Below are positions 17,427 through 23,197 of a stretch of DNA of 64,000 nucleotides, piece after piece. The position numbers and the translations under genes are program-made. The DNA comes from DATMER01 sp963741305 (GTDB lineage Bacteria; Acidobacteriota; Thermoanaerobaculia; Multivoradales; UBA5704). Where the stretch lies: the NCBI GenBank assembly GCA_963741305.1, contig CAVUHL010000003.1, positions 6,138,001 through 6,202,000 of the forward strand, written 5' to 3'. Position 1 is the stretch's first letter, and each line of letters begins with the position of its first letter. The notes under the pieces were generated by a model, which saw only the letters and a list, made by a program, of their open reading frames with translations, was not told the DNA's origin and searched no databases.

Positions 17427-17726
17427 TCAATTATGTTTCTGCCACAAACGCTGAAGGCCGCTCTGCATGTCGTCCACTGCTTCTTCCACACTGGCGTAGC
17501 CACCCTTGCGAACAATTTCCTCTGGTCGCAGGTCGAAGTCAAACAGATCCTCTAACTTGAGAATGATTGACACAATTCGCAGTGAATCCAATGAAGGCTC
17601 CCAACTTCCCCTCAGCACGTCTCCTTCGGCTGTCGCCTTCTCCAATTCCCGCCGCAGCCGTACCTCAAGTTCAGCGGTAGGAAACGTCTTGGAGCCCGTG
17701 GATCGTTTTTGTGTGCTAATGACCAT
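17427..17726 (-). CDS. Acyl-carrier-protein-like small protein
   Basis: 99 residues. The second half resembles an acyl carrier domain: WEPSLDSLRIVSIILKLEDLFDFDL, with the DSL motif at 47-49 (S48 in the phosphopantetheine position), then PEEIVRKGGYASVEEAVDDM. It is not a housekeeping ACP, whose length is ~78 residues with a different N-terminus. It is first in the five-gene operon, 14 bases before the XRE start. If S48 is modified, it could carry an acyl or aminoacyl group; if not, it may be a structural adaptor. The assignment is by pattern only. Confidence 0.6.
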   Translation of the reverse strand: MVISTQKRSTGSKTFPTAELEVRLRRELEKATAEGDVLRGSWEPSLDSLRIVSIILKLEDLFDFDLRPEEIVRKGGYASVEEAVDDMQSGLQRLWQKHN

Positions 17727-17756
17727 TGTCTTCGTTTGTCGGCTCCGTCCGATTTC

Positions 17757-17790
17757 CAGACATTGTAAGAGAAGTCTGTCTGAAAATCAA
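17757..17790 (-). promoter_or_regulatory. Sigma-70 promoter with overlapping inverted repeat (probable XRE operator)
   Basis: Read on the minus strand: TTGATT (-35, complement of 17785-17790), 17-base spacer, TACAAT (-10, complement of 17762-17767). An inverted repeat CAGACA/TGTCTG (17757-17762 and 17777-17782) covers the -10 and part of the spacer. A bound dimer would occlude RNA polymerase. It drives the ACP-like/XRE/ImmA/C1/TS-like operon. Confidence 0.75.
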
Positions 17791-17941
17791 GCATCACCCG
17801 ATACACTTTTGTCCTCGCTGTTCTTAGTGGACCCACTGGCCCTGCCCCAAGAGTCCTCACGGCGCACACTTTCCCTTGTAGGACGGCCCCTCCCGCTCAC
17901 CCCTGGCAGGGAGCCGGAGCCGTCCAGAAAGGAAGCCCGCC

Positions 17942-18130
17942 ATGACCCGTCTTACCCTCCTGCTACTGACCCTCGGCCTGCTGGCCTCTCAAACCCCTGC
18001 CGGATACAGCGCTCTACGCTTCACGGCAGCCCTGCTCTCCTCCGATTCCGGCTGGGAGATGGATCCAAATGGCTCCACCTCCCCGGAGCCGTCACCTGAC
18101 AGCGGTTGGGCAATGGACCCCGACGGCTAG
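17942..18130 (+). CDS. Small exported peptide with repeated GWxMDPxG motif
   Basis: 62 residues. A hydrophobic N-terminal signal (LTLLLLTLGLLASQTPAGYS) is followed by a short secreted part with the motif twice, DSGWEMDPNG and DSGWAMDPDG, the second forming the C-terminus. AAAGGAAG lies upstream of the ATG, and a strong terminator closes the transcript just after. A TPR-protein gene follows. A second signal-bearing peptide with a DPNG motif sits beside a related TPR gene near 55.4 kb. This suggests a signalling or matched-pair role; the function is unknown. Confidence 0.65.
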   Translation: MTRLTLLLLTLGLLASQTPAGYSALRFTAALLSSDSGWEMDPNGSTSPEPSPDSGWAMDPDG

Positions 18131-18160
18131 CCCATTTATCTCCAGGCCCAGTCGCCTCTC

Positions 18161-18187
18161 CGGGTGCTGTTCGCACCCGCTTTTTTT
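18161..18187 (+). terminator. Rho-independent terminator after the small peptide gene
   Basis: Perfect 7-bp stem CGGGTGC/GCACCCG with a 5-base loop, one C, then seven T. It separates the peptide gene from the downstream TPR gene, so the peptide has its own short transcript. Confidence 0.85.
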
Positions 18188-18255
18188 CTGTGACAAGATA
18201 CTGATCTACGGTACAGCCTCGGTCCCGAGTGGTGCCTTCACGGAAAAGGAAAGCC

Positions 18256-19578
18256 ATGGGTGAGATCCATGTCACACGAGAGCTGCTGCTCGGGGTATAT
18301 CGCGGTGAGCTGCCAGCGGCCTTGCTCAGCCAAGTCGGCCTGAAACACCTTCTGAGCATATGTCCCCACTGCCGGAGGGAGTTTGCGGCGTTCCGCCGTG
18401 AAACCGGAGAGGGACAGACCGGCACCGAGACGGGAGTCTTTTCAGCAGCTCTCGGCGCACAAGTGGTCCGGCTTCAGCAGGAACATGGCCGGGCAGAGCG
18501 TGATCTCCGCGACCTGCTCGCGCTTCCTAGAGAGGAGCGGCGCGGGCGAGTCGCCCGCGCCAGGGAGCGATTCCGGGGCAGCCACCTTGCTCAGCTCCTC
18601 TTGGACAGAGGCCACGAGCGCTTGATTGCAGACCCTTGGGACGCTTATCACCTGATCGATCTGGCGCACTTGGTGCTCCAGCGCACCCCCTTCGACCCGA
18701 AGGTACTGGATTTATTGGCCTTGACGGTCGCGCACCTGGGCAATGCCTGCCGGGCAGGCAGCGACCGCCGTCGAGCCGAGGAGCACTTCGGCCACGCCAG
18801 GGAGATTGTGACCAAGTTCTCCGTGACGGAGCCTGCCGTCCTCGGCCGGATCGACGACCTGGAAAGCTCCCTGCGCACAGACCAGCGCCAGCTCTTTCAG
18901 GCTGAGGGGCTGCTCACTCGGGCGATTCTGTTCTACCAGCTTGCGGGCTCCCGGCTGGACATTGCCCGTGTCCTGCTCAAGCTGGGAGCCACATACGATC
19001 TCCAGGGAAAGACGAAGCGAGCGGTCGAGATCACCCGGGCAGCCCTCCAGGAGCTGTCCCCCGAGCGGGAGCCCCGGCTGTACATGAACGGGCGGTACAA
19101 CCTGGCTCTCTTCCTGGTGGAATCCGGAGAGCCGGGGCAGGCAGCCGAGGTGCTCGACGCCGATGCCGATCTATATAAGAGGTACCCGGAGCCCTGGGTC
19201 CAGCTCCGCCTTACCGGCCTCCGAGGCAAGATCGCCGCAGCCCGGGGAGACTGCGACGCCGCCGAGACAGCCTTCCTCCAGATGCGGGACGGTTTCCTCC
19301 AGGAGGAGCTCGGCTACGACGCCGCCATCGTGTCCATGGACTTGGCGCTGCTGTATCTCCGGCAAGGGCGGACGGCCGAGTTGAAGGCTCTCGCCCGGGA
19401 GATGCTCCCCATCTTCCGCTCCCAGGACGTCCACCGCGAGGCCGTCGCCGCCCTGGTCCTCTTCCAGGAGGCCGTCCGGGAGGAGCAGATCACCGCCGCC
19501 TTCGTCCGGGAGATTGCGGCCTATCTGGATGCGGCCCGCACTGATCCGAGCCTCCGCTTCCGCCAGCCGCCTGGGTGA
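18256..19578 (+). CDS. TPR protein with N-terminal zinc-finger-like (zf-HC2 type) motif
   Basis: 440 residues. The N-terminus (TRELLLGVYRGEL...HLLSICPHCRREFAAF) has the HxxxCxxC of zf-HC2/anti-sigma-type domains. Residues ~90-430 are helical TPR-like repeats (for example RLDIARVLLKLGATYDLQGKTKRAVEITRAAL). The C-terminus RTAELKALAREMLPIFRSQDVHREAVAAL aligns with that of the TPR regulator at 55597-57057, so the two are paralogues with different N-terminal modules. Start 18256 has AAAGGAAAG upstream. TPR domains of this sort bind peptides, and the exported peptide gene next door is a candidate ligand source (inference). Confidence 0.75.
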   Translation: MGEIHVTRELLLGVYRGELPAALLSQVGLKHLLSICPHCRREFAAFRRETGEGQTGTETGVFSAALGAQVVRLQQEHGRAERDLRDLLALPREERRGRVARARERFRGSHLAQLLLDRGHERLIADPWDAYHLIDLAHLVLQRTPFDPKVLDLLALTVAHLGNACRAGSDRRRAEEHFGHAREIVTKFSVTEPAVLGRIDDLESSLRTDQRQLFQAEGLLTRAILFYQLAGSRLDIARVLLKLGATYDLQGKTKRAVEITRAALQELSPEREPRLYMNGRYNLALFLVESGEPGQAAEVLDADADLYKRYPEPWVQLRLTGLRGKIAAARGDCDAAETAFLQMRDGFLQEELGYDAAIVSMDLALLYLRQGRTAELKALAREMLPIFRSQDVHREAVAALVLFQEAVREEQITAAFVREIAAYLDAARTDPSLRFRQPPG

Positions 19579-19623
19579 ATGGCCTCATACGCGCTAACTT
19601 AGCTTCAATGTTGCCGCTCCCAT

Positions 19624-19856
19624 CCGGCCCAACGGGGCGGGAGAACGGAGCCCAGGACTGAGGCCGCAGGCCGATGTCCTGGGTAAACGACAATCATAAG
19701 GATGCGGCCTGAAGGGCCGCGAGAGCTATGCTTGCGAGGCCGTGCCGCCTGCTCTCGCGGCCCTTCAGGCCGCATATTGGTGGGGGTGATTTTCCCAGGG
19801 CATTCGACCTGCGGCCTCAAGCCCTGGGCTGGTCTCTGCCGGCCCGTTGGGCCGGG
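19624..19856. repeat. Long nested inverted-repeat element
   Basis: Inner arms 19701-19726 and 19751-19775 (GCGGCCTGAAGGGCCGCGAG and its complement) are almost perfectly complementary. Outer arms starting at CCGGCCCAAC (about 19624) and ending at GTTGGGCCGG (about 19856) pair with gaps. The intervening blocks CCCAGG...GAGGCCGCAGG also match their mirror copies. The whole ~230 bases could fold into one long hairpin. No frame inside looks coding. Confidence 0.75.
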
Positions 19857-20033
19857 CGCGGAACCGGCGTTAGCGCCTATGGGTAAATGGCCGCTCCCGA
19901 TCAAGATGGGGGCTATCCCCATCAAGATGGGGATCGTCGCCAGCCAGATGGCGGACAGCCCATCTCCATCGGGGGGCCCATCTAGATCGCGATGATCCCC
20001 ATCTCGCTTGGCGGCTCCCCCGGCCGACTTGGG

Positions 20034-21045
20034 CAGCTGCCTGGATGATTTGGGCAACTGCCCGGACGACTTGGGCAGCCGCCCGGATGACTTGGGCAAC
20101 TGCCCGGACGACTTGGGCAGCTGCCCGGATGACTTGGGCAGCTGCCCGGATGACTTGGGCAACTGCCCGGATGATTTGGGCAGCTACCCGGATGACTTGG
20201 GCAGCCGCCCGGATGATTTGGGCAGCTGCCCGGACGGCTTGGGCAACTGCCCGGACGCATTGGGCAGCTGCCCGGATGACTTGGGCAACTGACCGGACGC
20301 ATTGGGCAGCCGCCCGGATGACTTGGGCAGCTACCCGGACGACTTGGCAGCTGCCCGGACGACTTGGGCAGCTGCCCGGACGACTTGGGCAGCTGCCCGG
20401 ATGACTTGGGCAGCCGCCCGGATGATTTGGGCAGCTGCCCGGATGACTTGGGCAGCTGCCCGGACGACTTGGGCAGCCGCCCGGATGATTTGGGCAACTG
20501 CCCGGACGACTTGGGCAGCTACCCGGACGACTTGGGCAACTGCCCGGATGACTTGGGCAGCCGCCCGGATGATTTGGGCGACTGCCCGGATGACTTGGGC
20601 AGCCGCCCGGACGACTTGGGCAGCTGCCCGGATGACTTGGGCAACTGCCCGGATGATTTGGGCAGCCGCCCGGATGACTTGGGCAGCTGCCCGGATGATT
20701 TGGGTAGCTGCCCGGATGACTTGGGCAGCTGCCCGGATGACTTGGGCAGCTGCCCGGACGACTTGGGCAGCCGCCCGGATGACTTGGGCAACTGCCCGGA
20801 TGACTTGGGCAACTGCCCGGATGACTTGGGCAGCTGCCCGGATGACTTGGGCAACTGCCCGGATGACTTGGGCAGTCGCCCGGATGACTTGGGCAGTCGC
20901 CCGGATGACTTGGGCAACTGCCCGGATGACTTGGGCAGCTGCCCGGATGACTTGGGCAACTGCCCAGATGACTTGGGCAGCCGCCCGGATGATTTGGGCA
21001 ACTGCCCGGATGACTTGGGCGACTGCCCGGATCGTCCGGGAAGCT
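20034..21045. repeat. Tandem array of a 21-bp unit, about 48 copies
   Basis: Consensus unit GGGCAGCTGCCCGGATGACTT. Each unit contains a 12-bp palindrome (GGGCAGCTGCCC) that varies mainly at its centre (CAGCTG, CAACTG, CAGCCG, CAGCTA), plus GATGAC/GACGAC/GATGAT variation. The period is almost invariant at 21 bp with a 1-base slip near 20346. All frames stay open because the unit is a multiple of three without stops, so the long ORFs across it are by-products. Copy number is estimated from length/21. Confidence 0.95.
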
Positions 21046-21115
21046 CCCCAAGTCGTTCAGGAAGGTCCCCGAATCATCCGGGAAGCGTCCGCGCTTCAGC
21101 GCTCCCGTCCGTGGC

Positions 21116-21229
21116 TCAGCGCGGCAGCTTGTAGTAGAGGAAGACCCAGTTTCCCGGAAGCTTGGGGGCGTAGATGAGGCTCCCGTACACCTCGGCTCCT
21201 TCGACGGGCTGCTGGAGGTGAAGGTGCGG
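21116..21229 (-). pseudogene. C-terminal fragment of an unknown gene
   Basis: About 37 residues ending YAPKLPGNWVFLYYKLPR, then stop. No start or upstream part remains: the frame meets the IS3 remnant. It lies between the tandem array and the transposase scrap and is probably the tail of a gene broken by the insertion. Confidence 0.45.
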
Positions 21230-21249
21230 AGTGGGAGCGCCTGGAGTTG

Positions 21250-21553
21250 CTAGAGAAGCAGATCGCGGGCCTGGAGAAGCAGCGACAGGAGGGAAGCTTT
21301 GGGAGCCGACTGCTCAGGTGGGTTGATCCAGACGGCTTGCGGGAGAGTTTGAGGGACTGGAGGTCGGTTGAAGCGTTCAGGGTGAGCTTGGTAGGCAGCC
21401 TTGAGGGTCGCTGCCCGTTGTTCGAGGATCTGCTGAGCGCGGTCGAAGTGGATGTCGGCCGGAGTCATCAGGGCGATGCCGGAGTGCCTGTGTTCGTTGT
21501 TGTACCAGTTGAAGAAGGCTCTGCAGAAGGCCTTGGCCTCGTGGATTGAGGAC
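21250..21553 (-). pseudogene. IS3-family transposase, C-terminal remnant
   Basis: About 100 residues starting at HEAKAFCRAFFNWYNNEHRHSGI and including LMTPADIHFDRAQQILEQR, the end of the rve integrase domain of IS3-group OrfB. The catalytic DDE upstream part and OrfA are missing, and no terminal inverted repeats are identifiable. It is an old insertion scar. Confidence 0.8.
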
Positions 21554-21605
21554 CATCGCCAGATCGGGGCGGACCGTCCGTAGACAGGGGCCATATACTT
21601 GGAGG

Positions 21606-21770
21606 GTGGACTTGACCGCTTACCCCGGTGGCGACCTCGTCCAGGAAGGGCTCGCGGACCTCGCCCGGGGCGAGGAGACGATCCCCGCCCTCCTGGTCTC
21701 GATCGGCGCATTTCGCCTGAAGAGCATCGGGTTGCCGGTGCCCGAGAACACCTTTCCCTTCGGCCTGTAG
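21606..21770 (+). CDS. Short hypothetical protein, probably truncated
   Basis: 54 residues from a GTG with TTGGAGG just upstream. It reads DLTAYPGGDLVQEGLADLARGEETIPALLVSIGAFRL, which looks like the start of a longer uncharacterised family, but it ends abruptly after FPFGL. Its 5' side touches the IS3 scar. It is either a decayed gene or a small stand-alone protein. Confidence 0.4.
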   Translation: MDLTAYPGGDLVQEGLADLARGEETIPALLVSIGAFRLKSIGLPVPENTFPFGL

Positions 21771-21778
21771 ATGACCGA

Positions 21779-22372
21779 ATGAGAGCCATACTTCTCTTAC
21801 TGTTGTTCGCCACTCCTGTCCTTGCCGACAACGGCCGGTGTTTGGTCGACGCGGCCCGGAAACAGATCGGCGTCACCGTCCTCTACGATTCCGGCTACCG
21901 TCGGCTTCCCTACCGGAACGGCGATGTTCCTCAGGACCGCGGAGTCTGCACGGACGTCCTGGTCCGGGCGTATCGACAGCTTGGGGTTGATCTGCAGGTC
22001 CGGGTGCACGAGGACATGTCCGCGGCGTGGCGGGCATATCCAAAAAACTGGGGGCTCAGCCGGCCCGATTCGAACATCGACCACCGGCGCGTCCCCAACC
22101 TGGGGACCTTCTTCAAGCGGAAGGGCAAGTCGATTCCGGTCACCCGGAACGCCAAGGACTATGCCGCGGGCGACCTCGTGACCTGGCGGCTGCCCTCCGG
22201 CGTGCCGCACGTTGGCATCGTCTCCGACCGCAAGACGGCTTCGGGAGTCCCGCTCGTCATCCACAACATCGGTCGGGGTACGCAGGAGGAGGACTCGCTG
22301 TTCGCCTTCACCCTCACGGGCCACTACCGCTATGCGCCGGAGGATCTGAGGCCCTGTAGTCCGTCACGCTGA
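21779..22372 (+). CDS. DUF1287-family exported protein (NlpC/P60-like)
   Basis: 197 residues with a signal peptide (ILLLLLFATPVLA). The core has DRGVCTDVLVRAYRQLGVDLQ (C57 as candidate nucleophile), NIDHRRVPNL and GVPHVGIVSD (candidate His), the layout of DUF1287 proteins related to NlpC/P60 cysteine peptidases. It probably acts on peptidoglycan in the periplasm, but no activity is established for the family. The start at 21779 is dictated by the signal sequence. Confidence 0.85.
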   Translation: MRAILLLLLFATPVLADNGRCLVDAARKQIGVTVLYDSGYRRLPYRNGDVPQDRGVCTDVLVRAYRQLGVDLQVRVHEDMSAAWRAYPKNWGLSRPDSNIDHRRVPNLGTFFKRKGKSIPVTRNAKDYAAGDLVTWRLPSGVPHVGIVSDRKTASGVPLVIHNIGRGTQEEDSLFAFTLTGHYRYAPEDLRPCSPSR

Positions 22373-22390
22373 TCCCGGTATACTCAGCGG

Positions 22391-22665
22391 GTGAGGTTCG
22401 AATGGGACCCTTGGAAGGCGGACCGGAACCTCCTGAAGCACGGGTCTCATTCCCGGAGGCGAGCACGGTCTTCGGTGATCCGCTGGCAGCCACCCTCGAA
22501 GATTCGGCTCACTCGGAGCTGGAGCTCCGGTTGGTTACAATGGGATTGTCCTCCGCAGGGCGTTTGCTGGTCATTGCACATACGGAGGACGATGAGGGCA
22601 TCCGGATCATCAGCGCCAGAGAAGCCACGACCCCAGAAAGAAGACGCTATGAGTCAGGAACCTGA
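22391..22665 (+). pseudogene. BrnT-like toxin with a single-base frameshift
   Basis: The first frame reads RFEWDPWKADRNLLKHG, the BrnT start (COG2929). After about base 22444 the homology continues one frame over as VSFPEASTVFGDPLA...GIRIISAREATTPERRRYES, the rest of BrnT including the catalytic Arg/Glu end. Adding one G in the GGG before TCTCATT would restore a complete ~90-residue toxin. Its 3' end overlaps the partner gene by 17 bases. Confidence 0.8.
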
Positions 22666-22861
22666 AGACGACGACCTGCTCCCGGAGTATGACTTCTCCG
22701 GAGCCGTGCGTGGCAAGTACTACGAGCGCTACCGGCAAGGCACGAACGTGGTCCTTCTTGAGCCCGATGTTGCCCAAGCCTTCAAGGATTCAGAGTCGGT
22801 CAACCGCGCTCTCCGTCTCCTGTTGGATATCGCACGGCAAGAGGTTGCCCAGCGCCGCTAA
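22649..22861 (+). CDS. Antitoxin-like partner of the BrnT-type toxin
   Basis: 70 residues. It reads PEYDFSGAVRGKYYERYRQGTNVVLLEPDVAQAF, then SESVNRALRLLLDIA, a short protein type that commonly follows BrnT- or RelE-like toxins and is taken to be the antitoxin. It has no classic BrnA ribbon-helix-helix. The frame is intact although the toxin is broken, as expected if the toxin was inactivated first. Confidence 0.7.
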   Translation: MSQEPEDDDLLPEYDFSGAVRGKYYERYRQGTNVVLLEPDVAQAFKDSESVNRALRLLLDIARQEVAQRR

Positions 22862-22870
22862 CCGACAATT

Positions 22871-23197
22871 GTGGCGAGACTCGGCAGGCTCGTCCTCGAC
22901 ATATTTGTAGTTCTGTTCCGCCTCCGGCTGGTCCTTCTATTACTCGCCGCTCTCTTTGCTGTCGCGTTCTTCTGGGTTGAGATCGACCCTGCCCGCGAGT
23001 ACGGCTTCGGAGGAGGAGTCCTCCACGGCTTCTTCGGGTTCCAGAACCTGATCCTGTCCTGGCCTACCGGACGCGAAGTCTGGGCGCCCTCCAATACGGG
23101 GCATGGTTACGCCGGGGGCTTTTACGTCGGCTTGTTCGTGCTGCCCGTTCTGACCCGGAATCTTATCCGGGCGGTCCTCTACGCCTTGAAGAATTAA
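22871..23197 (+). CDS. Small two-pass membrane protein, unknown
   Basis: 108 residues from a GTG start 9 bases after the previous stop. One hydrophobic segment near residues 10-35 (LDIFVVLFRLRLVLLLLAALFAVAFFW) and a second near 83-95 (FYVGLFVLPVLT) are separated by a Gly/Trp-rich loop. No family recognised. Its last bases overlap the convergent acyl-CoA synthetase gene. Confidence 0.55.
   Translation: MARLGRLVLDIFVVLFRLRLVLLLLAALFAVAFFWVEIDPAREYGFGGGVLHGFFGFQNLILSWPTGREVWAPSNTGHGYAGGFYVGLFVLPVLTRNLIRAVLYALKN

Noticed and set aside
20034..21045. CRISPR-like array
   Set aside because: Units are contiguous, with no variable spacers of constant length, and no cas genes are nearby.
19870..21134. 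Several long ORFs on both strands across the repeat array (for example 393 residues of PSHPGSC or DDLGSCP repeats)
   Set aside because: The unit is 21 bases with no stop in most frames, so all frames are open by construction. A 1-base slip near 20346 changes frame without harm, and no ribosome binding site or non-repeat domain is attached.
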